From Cupriavidus sp. (GTDB lineage: Bacteria > Pseudomonadota > Gammaproteobacteria > Burkholderiales > Burkholderiaceae): a DNA stretch of 40,929 nt. The stretch lies in the NCBI GenBank assembly GCA_031180665.1, contig JAPSLP010000041.1, positions 1 to 40,929 of the forward strand. The letters run 5' to 3'. The translations under genes were made by a program, and so were the position numbers. The notes under the pieces were generated by a model. The model was not told where the DNA came from and did no database searches. It worked only from the letters and a program-made list of their open reading frames with translations. Positions 24,539 to 33,465 of this stretch are shown one piece after another (position 1 is the stretch's first letter; every line of letters starts with the position of its first letter).

Positions 24539-25411
24539 TCAGGCCACCGCGTCGGCCGGCTGCTTCTGCAGCAGCGCCAGCAGTTGCGCGAGTTCGGCAC
24601 GCAGCTTGCGCCGGTCGACGATCATGTCGATCGCGCCCTTCTGCAGCAGGAACTCGGCACGCTGGAACCCTTCGGGCAGCTTCTCGCGCACGGTCTGCTC
24701 GATCACGCGCGGGCCGGCGAAGCCGATCAGCGCCTTGGGCTCGGCGATCACCACGTCGCCCAGGAAGGCGAAGCTGGCCGACACGCCGCCCATGGTCGGA
24801 TCGGTCAGCACGCTGATGAACGGCAGCTTGGCGCCCGACAGCTGGTTGAGCATCGCGGTGGTCTTGGCCATCTGCATCAGCGACAGCAGGCTTTCCTGCA
24901 TGCGCGCGCCGCCGGTGGCGGTGATGCAGATGAACGGCACCTTCTGCTCGAGCGCGGCCTGCGCGCCGCGCGCGAAGCGCTCGCCCACCACCGAACCCAT
25001 CGAGCCGCCCATGAAGGCGAATTCAAAGCAGCTGACCACCACCGGAATGGTATGGATCGCACCGCCCATCACCACCATCGCGTCGGTCTCGCCGGTCTCG
25101 TCCATCGCGGCCTTGATGCGGTCCGGATATTTCTTCGAGTCCTTGAACTTGAGTGCGTCGACCGGCACGATTTCCTGGCCGATCTCATAGCGGCCCTCGG
25201 CGTCGAGCAGCGAATCGAGCCGCTCGCGCGCGCGGATGCGCATATGGTGGTCGCACTTGGGGCAGACATGCAGATTGGCCTCGACGTCGGTCCGGTACAG
25301 CACGGACTCGCACGACGGGCATTTGACCCACAGCCCCTCCGGAATGCCCTTGCGGGACGAGGGGTCGGTCTGTTGAATCTTGGGGGGCAGGAGTTTATCC
25401 AACCAGCTCAT
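24539..25411 (-). CDS. accD: Acetyl-CoA carboxylase carboxyltransferase subunit beta
   Basis: With AccA forms the carboxyltransferase that makes malonyl-CoA for fatty acids. 290 residues from the ATG at 25411, with AAGGAG eight bases upstream. The N-terminal zinc ribbon is CPSC (x19) CPKC. The crotonase-fold core has SFEFAFMGGSMGSVVGERF-like and TATGGARMQESLLSLMQM segments, the oxyanion-hole region. A terminator follows. The 221-base gap from trpA leaves room for a separate promoter, but I could not define one. Confidence 0.97.
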   Translation of the reverse strand: MSWLDKLLPPKIQQTDPSSRKGIPEGLWVKCPSCESVLYRTDVEANLHVCPKCDHHMRIRARERLDSLLDAEGRYEIGQEIVPVDALKFKDSKKYPDRIKAAMDETGETDAMVVMGGAIHTIPVVVSCFEFAFMGGSMGSVVGERFARGAQAALEQKVPFICITATGGARMQESLLSLMQMAKTTAMLNQLSGAKLPFISVLTDPTMGGVSASFAFLGDVVIAEPKALIGFAGPRVIEQTVREKLPEGFQRAEFLLQKGAIDMIVDRRKLRAELAQLLALLQKQPADAVA

Positions 25412-25632
25412 CAAAACGCTCCTTTCGGATAGGGCCGCGGCCTGGCGCAGCGCGAAGTGACAAAGCGCACGCGCGCACGGGTGGCAGGCCCGGCCATCGG
25501 CCAAGGCGGCGAATGTACCACGGGCGCCGCCCAGGGGCCGATATTCTGTGCTGCGGAAAGCAGGAATCGGCGGCCGTCGGCGGGGAAAGGTTCCCGCAAT
25601 TTGCCGATGGTCGCCGATATGAGGCTAATGGA

Positions 25633-26436
25633 TCACGATTTCGCGTCCAGCGCCGTGCGGATCTCCGCGATGAACGAACGCAGCGATTGTACCGCTTGTT
25701 CCCGCGGCGCTTCCTCCAGCAGTTGCACCAGCCGGCTGCCGATCACGACCGCATCGGCCACGCTGGCGATCGCGCGCGCGGTCTGCGCATCGCGGATGCC
25801 GAAACCCACACCGACCGGCAGGTTGGCACGGGCCTTGATCACCGGCAGGCGGGCGGCGACGCTATCCAGGTCGAGCGCGCCCGAACCGGTCACGCCCTTG
25901 AGCGACACGTAGTACAGATAGCCGCTGGCCACCTTGGCGACCTGCGCGATGCGGGCATCGGTAGTGGTCGGCGCCAGCAGGAAGATCGGATCGACGCCGT
26001 GATCGCGCATCAGCTGGGCGAACGACTCGCACTCCTCGGGCGGGTAGTCGACCACCAGCACGCCGTCGACACCGGCCTCGCGGGCGGCCTGCGCGAAGGC
26101 GCCCTCGCCCATCCGCTCGATCGGGTTGGCATAGCCCATCAGCACCACCGGCGTATTGGCGTCGCGCTGGCGGAAATCGCGCACCCAGCCCAGCACCTGG
26201 GTCAGGCTGACGCCGTTGGCGAGCGCCCGCTCGGACGCGCGCTGGATCACGGGGCCGTCGGCCATCGGGTCGGAGAACGGCACGCCCAGTTCGATCACAT
26301 CGGCGCCGCCCTCGACCAGCGCGTGCATCAGCGCGACGGTCAGGCCGGGCTCGGGATCGCCGGCGGTGATGAAGGGAATCAGGCCCTTCCTGCCTTGTGC
26401 GGACAGCGCCGCGAAAGTCGATTGGATGCGGGACAT
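25633..26436 (-). CDS. trpA: Tryptophan synthase alpha chain
   Basis: Cleaves indole-3-glycerol phosphate to indole, which is channelled to TrpB. 267 residues from the ATG at 26436 (MSRIQSTFAALSAQGRKGLIPFITAGDP). Catalytic Glu in DVIELGVPFSDPMADGP and the Asp in the GVLVVDYPPEE segment are both visible; the phosphate-binding GVGFGIRDAQTA is present. The frame stays open for 241 further codons upstream, but these lie over the methyltransferase gene and carry no homology. The start lies two bases after the methyltransferase stop, so the two are likely translationally coupled. Confidence 0.98.
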   Translation of the reverse strand: MSRIQSTFAALSAQGRKGLIPFITAGDPEPGLTVALMHALVEGGADVIELGVPFSDPMADGPVIQRASERALANGVSLTQVLGWVRDFRQRDANTPVVLMGYANPIERMGEGAFAQAAREAGVDGVLVVDYPPEECESFAQLMRDHGVDPIFLLAPTTTDARIAQVAKVASGYLYYVSLKGVTGSGALDLDSVAARLPVIKARANLPVGVGFGIRDAQTARAIASVADAVVIGSRLVQLLEEAPREQAVQSLRSFIAEIRTALDAKS

Positions 26437-26438
26437 GG

Positions 26439-27410
26439 TCAGGATGCGAGGTGGGGCAGCGCGTCCGCCGGACCGGCGTCGTTGGCGGCTGCCGGGGTAG
26501 ACGGGACACAGGCGGCGATCTTGGCGGCGGCTTCGGCGGCTTCGGCGGCATCGGGCCGCGCCAGCGGCATCACCGAGGCCACGCGCGCACGCGCGACGTC
26601 GACATAGTCGGGATTGATCTCGAAGCCAACGAAGCGGCGCCCATGCCGGGCGCAGGCGACCGCGGTGGTGCCGCTGCCCGTGAACGGATCGAGCACCAGC
26701 CCGCCGGGCGGACAGCTGGACAGCACCATCCGCTCGACGATCTGCAGCGGCTTCTGCGTCGGATGGTCGGCACGCTCCGGGTCCTGGCGGTGGATGCGCG
26801 GCACGCTCCACAGGTCCTTCGGGTTGTAGCCGACCTCCAGCCACTTCTTGCCCTCGAAACGCGGCCGGCTGCGCGCCTTCTTGGTCTCGGCGTCGTACGG
26901 CACGCGCACCGAGTCCAGGTCGAAGTAGTAGTCGCGCGCCTTGGCGAAGAAGCCGATGTTGTCGTGCACCGACGAATACTTGCGCGTGGTGCCGCCCATG
27001 CTGGGCACGCGCCGGTCCCAGATGATCTCGTTGACCATCGTCAGCCGGCGCTTGAGCATCACGAACAGCTCGGGCGAGTACTGCCAGGTGCAGAACAGGT
27101 ACAGCGAGCCGCGCGGCGACAGCTTGGGCACCACTGCGTCGATCCAGCGTTCGGCCCATTCCAGATAGGCCTGGCCGGACAGGCGGTCCGAGTCGTTGCC
27201 GTAGTCCTTGCCGAGCCCGTAGGGCGGGTCGGCAACCACGAGATCGATCGAACCGTCGGCCAGCCGGCGCACGCCGTCGAGCACGTCCTCCTGGTACAGC
27301 AGGGCCGGCAGCGCCGGCGCGGCGGTCAGCGCGATCGCGTCGCCGCCGACCGTCGGCGTGGTCGCATCCGCGGCAGCGGCGCCCGGTGCGGCTTCGGGAA
27401 GCGTGCGCAT
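26439..27410 (-). CDS. Site-specific DNA methyltransferase (beta-class, adenine-N6 or cytosine-N4), orphan
   Basis: 323 residues from the ATG at 27410. Catalytic motif IV DPPYGLGKDYGNDSD near residue 61 comes before the SAM-binding motif I LDPFTGSGTTAVACARHG near residue 255, with the VGFEINPDYVDVARARV motif II after it. That order places it in the beta group of amino-methyltransferases. No restriction endonuclease gene is beside it. The first base of its ATG is the last base of the trpB stop (TGATG), and its own stop is two bases before trpA, so it is built into the trp operon. I recall that a methyltransferase at this place in Ralstonia has been tied to GTWWAC methylation; applying this specificity here is inference. 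The N-terminal 30 residues and the C-terminal Ala-rich tail look variable. Confidence 0.93.
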   Translation of the reverse strand: MRTLPEAAPGAAAADATTPTVGGDAIALTAAPALPALLYQEDVLDGVRRLADGSIDLVVADPPYGLGKDYGNDSDRLSGQAYLEWAERWIDAVVPKLSPRGSLYLFCTWQYSPELFVMLKRRLTMVNEIIWDRRVPSMGGTTRKYSSVHDNIGFFAKARDYYFDLDSVRVPYDAETKKARSRPRFEGKKWLEVGYNPKDLWSVPRIHRQDPERADHPTQKPLQIVERMVLSSCPPGGLVLDPFTGSGTTAVACARHGRRFVGFEINPDYVDVARARVASVMPLARPDAAEAAEAAAKIAACVPSTPAAANDAGPADALPHLAS

Positions 27411-28603
27411 CAGAGCGTCAACCCCGCACGTTCGGCGACCGTGTGCATGTCCTTGTCGCCGCGACCGGACAGGTTGACCAGCAGCAGCTTGTCCTTGGGC
27501 AGCGTCGGCGCCAGCTTGCACGCGTAGGCGATCGCATGGCTCGATTCGAGCGCCGGGATGATGCCCTCGATCCGGCAGCAATCGTGGAAGGCGCGCAGGG
27601 CCTCGTCATCGGTGATGCAGACGTACTCGGCGCGGCCGCTGTCCTTGAGCCAGGCGTGCTCGGGACCGACGCCCGGATAGTCCAGCCCCGCCGACACCGA
27701 ATGCGTCTCGATGATCTGGCCGTTCGGATCCTGCAGCAGGTAGGTGCGGTTGCCGTGCAGCACGCCCGGCGAACCGGCGCTCAGCGAGGCCGCGTGCCGG
27801 CCGGTCTCGATGCCGTCGCCGGCCGCCTCGACGCCGATCAGCTTGACGTCCTGGTGGTCGATGTACGGATAGAAAATGCCCATCGCGTTGGAGCCGCCGC
27901 CGACGCAGGCGATCACCGCATCGGGCTGCCGGCCGGTCATCTCCGGCATCTGCACCTTCGCCTCCTCGCCGATCACGCACTGGAAATCGCGCACCATCGC
28001 GGGATACGGATGCGGGCCGGCGACGGTGCCGATGATGTAGAAGGTGTTCTCGACGTTGGTGACCCAGTCGCGCATCGCCTCGTTCAGCGCGTCCTTCAGC
28101 GTCTTCGAGCCGCTCTCGACCGGCACCACGGTGGCGCCGAGCAGCTTCATCCGGTAGACGTTGGCGGCCTGGCGCTTGACATCCTCGGCGCCCATATAGA
28201 CCACGCACTCCATGCCGAAGCGGGCCGCGATGGTGGCGGTGGCCACGCCGTGCTGGCCGGCGCCGGTCTCGGCGATCACGCGCGGCTTGCCCATGCGGCG
28301 GGCAAGCAGGGCCTGGCCGATCACGTTGTTGATCTTGTGCGCGCCGGTATGGTTCAGGTCCTCGCGCTTGAAGTAGATCTGCGCGCCGCCGAGCGTCTCG
28401 CTCCAGCGCTGCGCATGGTAGATCGGCGACGGACGACCGACGAAGTGCTTCAGTTCGCGGCGGAATTCGGCATCGAACGCGGCGTCGTTCTTCAGGCCGG
28501 CATAGGCCTCGCGCAGCTCGTCCAGCGCATGGGTCAGGGTCTCGGAGACGAAGGTACCGCCATAGGGGCCAAAGTGGCCGCGGGAATCGGGCAGGTTGTA
28601 CAT
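27410..28603 (-). CDS. trpB: Tryptophan synthase beta chain
   Basis: PLP enzyme joining indole and serine. 397 residues, beginning MYNLPDSRGHFGPYGGTFVSETL. The PLP lysine is in LNHTGAHKINN, the substrate loop is ETGAGQHGVATA, the cofactor phosphate loop is CVGGGSNAMGIF, and the end is LLVNLSGRGDKDMHTV. The stop overlaps the methyltransferase start by one base. It lies 114 bases after trpF. Confidence 0.98.
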   Translation of the reverse strand: MYNLPDSRGHFGPYGGTFVSETLTHALDELREAYAGLKNDAAFDAEFRRELKHFVGRPSPIYHAQRWSETLGGAQIYFKREDLNHTGAHKINNVIGQALLARRMGKPRVIAETGAGQHGVATATIAARFGMECVVYMGAEDVKRQAANVYRMKLLGATVVPVESGSKTLKDALNEAMRDWVTNVENTFYIIGTVAGPHPYPAMVRDFQCVIGEEAKVQMPEMTGRQPDAVIACVGGGSNAMGIFYPYIDHQDVKLIGVEAAGDGIETGRHAASLSAGSPGVLHGNRTYLLQDPNGQIIETHSVSAGLDYPGVGPEHAWLKDSGRAEYVCITDDEALRAFHDCCRIEGIIPALESSHAIAYACKLAPTLPKDKLLLVNLSGRGDKDMHTVAERAGLTL

Positions 28604-28717
28604 GAGTGGGGCATCCGGGTGGCGCGGCCGTCCTCGGTGGATCGGCCACGGCAGGGAAACAGGGTGGCTTGCGGGACCGGCGCGGTGTCTGTCATCGGCG
28701 CCGGTCGGTCGCCAGGC

Positions 28718-29479
28718 TCAGGCGGCGTGGTTGGCATCCGCGGCGCGCACCGCGCGCACGAAGGCTGCGATGCGGGCCGGATCCTTGACGCCCTTGGCCG
28801 CCTCCACGCCGCTGCTGACATCGACGGCGTAGGGGCGCACGCGCTCAATCGCGCCAGCCACGTTTTGCGCGTTCAACCCACCACTCAAAACGATGCGAGG
28901 AGCGGCGCTTGCGGTTCGATTGCCGGTGCATGGTGGTGTGCTGGGGCTAGGCGCAATCCATCCGGGAGGGATCAGGGTCCAGTCGAAGGCGTGGCCGCCG
29001 CCGCCATAGCCTTCGACGAAGGCATCGAGCAGGATGGCCGCGGCGTCACGATATTGATCGCCGAATTCTACCAAATCGAGGCCGGGGCGCACACGCGCGG
29101 CGCGCAGGAATGGCAGCCGGCAGCGCTGGGCCGCGCGCGCGCAGTCCTGCGCGCTCTCGTCGCCGTGGAACTGCAGCAGCGACAGCGGCACGCGTTCGGC
29201 CACGTGCGCGATCTCCTCGGCGTCGGCATTGACGAACAGGCCGACCACCGCGACGAAGGGGCCGGCGGCCTCGGCCAGCGCGGCGGCGCGGGCCACATCG
29301 ACATGGCGGGGACTGCCGGGATAGAACACCAGCCCGATCGCATCGGCGCCGGCGTCGACCGCCGCGCGCACGTCGTCCTCGCGCGTCAGCCCGCAGATCT
29401 TGATGCGGGTGCGCGGGCGGACCGGCACGAACCCGGCTTGGGCGACTGCGGCGCCGGGCACGCTAGTTGGCGAAGGCAT
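28718..29479 (-). CDS. trpF: Phosphoribosylanthranilate isomerase
   Basis: Third step after chorismate in tryptophan synthesis, on a TIM barrel. 253 residues from the ATG at 29479, which has GGAG nine bases upstream; an ATG at 29494 is the alternative. The general base is the Cys of RTRIKICGLTREDDV. The end of the barrel is IVLSGGLNAQNVAGAI and AVDVSSGVEAAKGVKD. Longer than usual: the stretch between FDWTLIP and RIVLSGG holds about 24 extra residues rich in Pro/Ser/Thr. The first 17 bases overlap the end of truA. Confidence 0.95.
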   Translation of the reverse strand: MPSPTSVPGAAVAQAGFVPVRPRTRIKICGLTREDDVRAAVDAGADAIGLVFYPGSPRHVDVARAAALAEAAGPFVAVVGLFVNADAEEIAHVAERVPLSLLQFHGDESAQDCARAAQRCRLPFLRAARVRPGLDLVEFGDQYRDAAAILLDAFVEGYGGGGHAFDWTLIPPGWIAPSPSTPPCTGNRTASAAPRIVLSGGLNAQNVAGAIERVRPYAVDVSSGVEAAKGVKDPARIAAFVRAVRAADANHAA

Positions 29480-30287
29480 CGGCAAACACTCCATGAAACA
29501 GGCTGCCGGCCGGATCGGCGGCCGGGATGCCATAGGGATCAGGATACCTGACCCCGGCCAGATACAGGCCGTCCGGCATGAAGGTCGGCGCGGCCATGCT
29601 GCGCTGGCGCGAGGCGAGCACCTCGGCCAGCCACGAGGCCGGATAGCGCCCGCGCCCCACCGCCACCAGGCAGCCCATCAGGTTGCGGACCATGTGATGC
29701 AGGAAGGCGCTGGCGCGAAAACGCAGGAACACCCAGTCGCGGTCGGCGTGGATGCGGATCTCGTACATGGTCTTGACCGGCGACTTCGCCTGGCACTCGG
29801 CGGCGCGAAAGGCCGAGAAGTCGTGCTCGCCGATCAGGCAGGCGGCGGCCTCGCGCATCGCGTCCACGTCCAGCCGCTTGCCCGGCGGCAGCATCAGGTA
29901 GCCGGCGCGGCCGTGCACCAGCGGCGCGCGATGCGGGCCGGTATAGAGCGCGTAGTAATAGGTCCGCTCGAACGCGGCGAAGCGCGCGTGAAAGCCGTCG
30001 TCGACCGGCTTGGCCCATTGCAGCGCGATGGTCGGCGGCAGGAAGGCATTGACGCCACGCACCCACGAAAAGGGCTCGCGCGACAGCACGGTATCGAGAT
30101 GGATCACCTGCCCCAGCGCATGCACGCCGGCGTCGGTCCGGCCCGCCACCGTGGTCGTCAACCGCTCGCCGGCGAATCGGGCGATGGCGTCCTCCAGCAT
30201 GTCCTGCACGGTATTGCGATGCGGCTGGGACTGCCAGCCGGAGAAGGCGGTGCCGTCGTAGTGGAGGCCAAGGGCAAGACGGGTCAT
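29463..30287 (-). CDS. truA: tRNA pseudouridine(38-40) synthase
   Basis: Converts uridines 38-40 in the tRNA anticodon arm to pseudouridine. 274 residues. The catalytic Asp is in VAGRTDAGVHALGQVIHLDT. LALGLHYDGTAFSGWQSQ opens the protein and FLHHMVRNLMGCLVAVGRG is the conserved C-terminal block. The start codon overlaps the fimV stop as ATGA, so translation is probably coupled. Its 3' end overlaps trpF. Confidence 0.97.
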   Translation of the reverse strand: MTRLALGLHYDGTAFSGWQSQPHRNTVQDMLEDAIARFAGERLTTTVAGRTDAGVHALGQVIHLDTVLSREPFSWVRGVNAFLPPTIALQWAKPVDDGFHARFAAFERTYYYALYTGPHRAPLVHGRAGYLMLPPGKRLDVDAMREAAACLIGEHDFSAFRAAECQAKSPVKTMYEIRIHADRDWVFLRFRASAFLHHMVRNLMGCLVAVGRGRYPASWLAEVLASRQRSMAAPTFMPDGLYLAGVRYPDPYGIPAADPAGSLFHGVFADAFAN

Positions 30288-32146
30288 GGACGGGGAGGCG
30301 TATCGGGGGCCGTATCGGGGGCCGCATGGGGGGGCGCCATGATATCAGGCGAGCCCTTGCGGGGCCGCTCGCCCGTATCGTTGGCATCGGCGGTGTCCGC
30401 GCCGGCATCGAGGTCCAGCGAGATGCCGCCCAGGTCGAAGGCCAGCGGACGGGGTGCGGGGGCCGCGGCGCGAGCGGCGTGCGGTTCGCCGTCGTGGCTG
30501 TCGTGGCTGTCGTCATCCTCGTTGCCCTCGTCGGCCTCGATGGGGGAGTCGGCGAACGCCTGCGCCGCGGACGCCGGCGCGGCGATGGGTCGATCGCCAG
30601 GGGGCGCCGGGAAGGCGTCGAGCGGCAGGCTCAGGCCGGTCAGCGCGACCGGTGCGCCGGCGAGGATATCGTCGCCGGCGGCGGGCGAACCGGACTCTGC
30701 GGCCAGCGGCCGGCGCTGGCGGCGGTACAGCACGTAGCCGCCCAGCAGCGCGATCGCCAGGCCGCCGCCGGGCAAGGTCCACGGGCTCTGCAGCAGCGTG
30801 TCGAACCAGGAGGACGAAGCCTGCTGCGGGGAAGCGGCGGGCGCCGAGGCGGCAGCCGCGGCCGATGCCGTTGCGGACGCCGCCGGCGCAGCCGCGGTGG
30901 GCTGCGCCCCTGGCGCAACCCCTGCCGCGGCCGGCGCGCTGGCGCCCTGCCCTGGCTGGCCGTCCTGCCCCAGCCTGGCCAGCTCGGCGCTCTTCATCTC
31001 CAGCAGGCGCTGCATGTCGCCGACGTTCTTGCGCAGCTGCGTCAGGCGCTCCTCCGCCTCGCGCAACTGCCGCTCACGCGCCAGCTTGGCTTCCATAGTC
31101 TCGCCCTTGGGCGCCACGGCGCCCGCCTCGGGCTTGGTGAGCCGCAGTTCGTCGCGGGCCTGCTCGGGCACGGCGGCATCGCGCACCCGCGCGGTGATCT
31201 GGCCGCGCTGCTGCTGGCCGCTTTGCGGCTGCACCTGCATCGCGGCGGCCGCATCGGCCAGCCGGTGGCGATAAGCGTCGAAGGCGCGGGTATGCGCGAC
31301 GACCTCGCGGCGCGCCTCGGGCCCGGCGATGGCACCGGCCTGCTGCGCCGACGGCAGCGACAGCACCGCGCCCGCCTTCAGCCGGTTCATATTGCCGGCG
31401 ATAAAGGCATCGCGATTGGCGCGGTACAGTGCCACCACCATTTGATCGAGCGAGACCTGGTCGGCCACCATGCCCTGCTGCACCAGCCCGCGCGCGATGC
31501 CGTACAGATGGTCGCCACGGCGCACGGTGTAGCTGCCGCCAGTCCTTGCGGGCGCCTTCGTGGCCGGCTTGGCGGCGGGCTGCTGCTGCACGGGCGGGGC
31601 CACCACCGGCGCGGCCGGCTCCGGCGTGGCGGCCTGCACCAGCGGCGTCGCGCCGGCGTCGGGTTGCGCCGCGATCGCGGGATCGGCCGGCGGCGCGGCC
31701 AGCAGCACGGTGTAGGCCCGGGTGGCCGTGCCGGCCGGCCCACGCAGCTCCAGCAGCAGGTCGATGAAGTTCTCGCCCACCGGCTGCGCCGAGCGCAGCC
31801 GCGCGACATGGCGGCCGTCGGCACTGCGCGCCAGCTCAATCTGCAGCCCCTCGGCCCCGGCCGGGTAGGTCAGCCCCGCCGCGGCATAGGCCTGCGGCGA
31901 GGCCAGCGCCACCGTCAATCCCTCCGCCTCCCCGGCCGCCACGTCGCGCAGCGCGATCTCGGCCTGCAGCGGCTGGCCCTGCGCCGAGCGCACCTGCAGC
32001 GATCCGAGCGCCGCCGCCTGCGCGGACGACGGCGGCAGCGCCTGGCTCAGCAGCACACCGAGGGCGGCGGCCGCCAGCGCATTGCGGCGCGGGCGGCGCT
32101 GACGGTGCGGGTGATCTGGCGTGGGGAGGCGGCGATGGTGGCTCAC
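30284..32146 (-). CDS. fimV: FimV-like LysM protein lacking the usual C-terminal domain (GTG start)
   Basis: FimV proteins are inner-membrane proteins that bind peptidoglycan and support type IV pilus assembly and twitching. The start is taken as GTG at 32146, with GAGG six bases upstream, giving an Arg/His-rich n-region and a signal peptide (NALAAAALGVLLSQALPPSSAQA). Then come the FimV N-terminal domain (about 40-150), a LysM domain (about 195-260, GSYTVRRGDHLYGIARGL), a coiled coil (about 350-400), an Ala/Pro linker and one membrane helix (about 465-485, GGGLAIALLGGYVLYRRQRRP). The acidic cytoplasmic part reads FDLGGISLDLDAGAD and then ends in a short Pro/Asp tail, without the FimV C-terminal TPR-like domain normally found there. 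620 residues is short for the family. A 12-bp repeat (GTATCGGGGGCC-like, about 30298-30333) encodes the tail. The identity is good; the functional state is uncertain. Confidence 0.87.
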   Translation of the reverse strand: MSHHRRLPTPDHPHRQRRPRRNALAAAALGVLLSQALPPSSAQAAALGSLQVRSAQGQPLQAEIALRDVAAGEAEGLTVALASPQAYAAAGLTYPAGAEGLQIELARSADGRHVARLRSAQPVGENFIDLLLELRGPAGTATRAYTVLLAAPPADPAIAAQPDAGATPLVQAATPEPAAPVVAPPVQQQPAAKPATKAPARTGGSYTVRRGDHLYGIARGLVQQGMVADQVSLDQMVVALYRANRDAFIAGNMNRLKAGAVLSLPSAQQAGAIAGPEARREVVAHTRAFDAYRHRLADAAAAMQVQPQSGQQQRGQITARVRDAAVPEQARDELRLTKPEAGAVAPKGETMEAKLARERQLREAEERLTQLRKNVGDMQRLLEMKSAELARLGQDGQPGQGASAPAAAGVAPGAQPTAAAPAASATASAAAAASAPAASPQQASSSWFDTLLQSPWTLPGGGLAIALLGGYVLYRRQRRPLAAESGSPAAGDDILAGAPVALTGLSLPLDAFPAPPGDRPIAAPASAAQAFADSPIEADEGNEDDDSHDSHDGEPHAARAAAPAPRPLAFDLGGISLDLDAGADTADANDTGERPRKGSPDIMAPPHAAPDTAPDTPPRP

Positions 32147-32197
32147 AGGGACCTCATGCGGGGTTGGGTTCGACGGGCGATCGCGCGAAAGCACGGT

Positions 32198-32225
32198 ATT
32201 GTGACCCAAGACCCCGACGGAACAA
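32198..32225 (-). promoter_or_regulatory. Possible promoter of fimV
   Basis: On the - strand TTGTTC (32225-32220), 16 bases, CACAAT (32203-32198), about 52 bases before the GTG. Moderate match to sigma-70. Confidence 0.35.
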
Positions 32226-32232
32226 TGTCCGG

Positions 32233-32266
32233 AAACGACGACGCCGCGCATCGGCGCGGCGTCGTT
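32233..32266 (-). terminator. Hairpin after asd, possible terminator
   Basis: ACGACGCCGCGC / GCGCGGCGTCGT, 12-bp perfect stem with a 4-base loop (32238-32265), lying 63 bases past the asd stop. The following - strand bases are CGTTTCC, so the T-tract is weak. Confidence 0.6.
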
Positions 32267-32328
32267 GGCCAGCGGGTGGCGCGGCGGCGGCCTGCATGTT
32301 GCCTTGCCGCAACGCCACCTCGGCGGGA

Positions 32329-33465
32329 TCAGCTCTCGATCAGGATCCGCAGCATGCGGCGCAGCGGCTCGGCCGCGCCCCACAGCAGCTGGTCGCCGAC
32401 GGTGAAGGCCGACAGGTACTCGCCGCCCATCTGCATCTTGCGCAGGCGGCCGACCGGGATCGTCAGCGTGCCGGTCACGGCGGCCGGCGTCAGGTCCGTC
32501 ATGCTGGCTTCGCGGGTGTTCGGCACGACCTTGGCCCACGGGTTATGGGCGGCCAGCATGCCTTCGATCTCGTCCAGCGGCACGTCACGGCGCAGCTTGA
32601 TGGTCAGCGCCTGCGAGTGGCAGCGCATCGCGCCGATGCGCACGCACAGGCCGTCGACGGCGATCGGCGTGGCGCCGGTCGCACCGAGGAAGCCATCGCC
32701 GCGGCCCAGGATCTTGTTGGTTTCGGCGCCGCCCTTCCATTCCTCGCGCGACACGCCGTTGCCCAGGTCCTTGTCGATCCACGGAATCAGGTTGCCGGCC
32801 AGCGGCACGCCGAACTGCTTGGTGTCTTCGGCGGACAGGCCATGCTGGGTCGCCAGGATGGTGCGGTCGATCTCGAGGATGGCCGAGGCCGGATCGTCCA
32901 GCAGCGGCTTGACCGCGGCGTTCAGCGTGCCGAACTGGGTCAGCAGCTCGCGCATGTGCTGGGCGCCGCCGCCCGAGGCGGCCTGGTAGGTCATCGAGGT
33001 CATCCACTCGACCAGGTCGTGCTGGAACAGCCCGCCCAGGCCCATCAGCATGCAGCTGACCGTGCAGTTGCCGCCGATGAAATTCTTGACGCCCTTGGAC
33101 AGCGCGTCCTTGATCACACCCTGGTTGACCGGATCGAGCACGATGATCGCGTCGTCCTTCATCCGCAGCGACGAGGCGGCATCGATCCAGTAGCCCTTCC
33201 AGCCCGCGGCGCGCAGCTTGGGGAAGACCTCGTTGGTGTAGTCGCCGCCCTGGGCGGTCAGCACGACGTCACAGCGCTTGAGCGCCTCGATATCGTTGGC
33301 GTCCTGCAGCGTGGTTTCGTTCTTCGCCATCGCCGGGGCCTTGCCGCCTGCGTTGGAGGTGCTGAAGAAAACCGGCTCGATATGGTCGAAGTCGCGCTCT
33401 TCCTGCATGCGTTGCATCAGCACGCTGCCGACCATTCCTCGCCAACCGACGAGACCTACAATCAT
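32329..33465 (-). CDS. asd: Aspartate-semialdehyde dehydrogenase
   Basis: Reduces aspartyl phosphate to aspartate semialdehyde, the branch point to lysine/diaminopimelate, methionine and threonine. 378 residues from the ATG at 33465 (MIVGLVGWRGMVGSVLMQRM, the NADP-binding start), with GAGG eight bases upstream. The catalytic Cys is in IGGNCTVSCMLMGL, and a substrate-binding Arg/His segment lies in LCVRIGAMRCHSQALT. The longer open frame upstream is intergenic repeat. Sits between leuB and fimV. Confidence 0.97.
   Translation of the reverse strand: MIVGLVGWRGMVGSVLMQRMQEERDFDHIEPVFFSTSNAGGKAPAMAKNETTLQDANDIEALKRCDVVLTAQGGDYTNEVFPKLRAAGWKGYWIDAASSLRMKDDAIIVLDPVNQGVIKDALSKGVKNFIGGNCTVSCMLMGLGGLFQHDLVEWMTSMTYQAASGGGAQHMRELLTQFGTLNAAVKPLLDDPASAILEIDRTILATQHGLSAEDTKQFGVPLAGNLIPWIDKDLGNGVSREEWKGGAETNKILGRGDGFLGATGATPIAVDGLCVRIGAMRCHSQALTIKLRRDVPLDEIEGMLAAHNPWAKVVPNTREASMTDLTPAAVTGTLTIPVGRLRKMQMGGEYLSAFTVGDQLLWGAAEPLRRMLRILIES

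Noticed and set aside
26437..27159. 241-codon N-terminal extension of trpA, as if fused to another protein
   Set aside because: It lies wholly over the methyltransferase gene in another frame; TrpA homology begins at the ATG at 26436.
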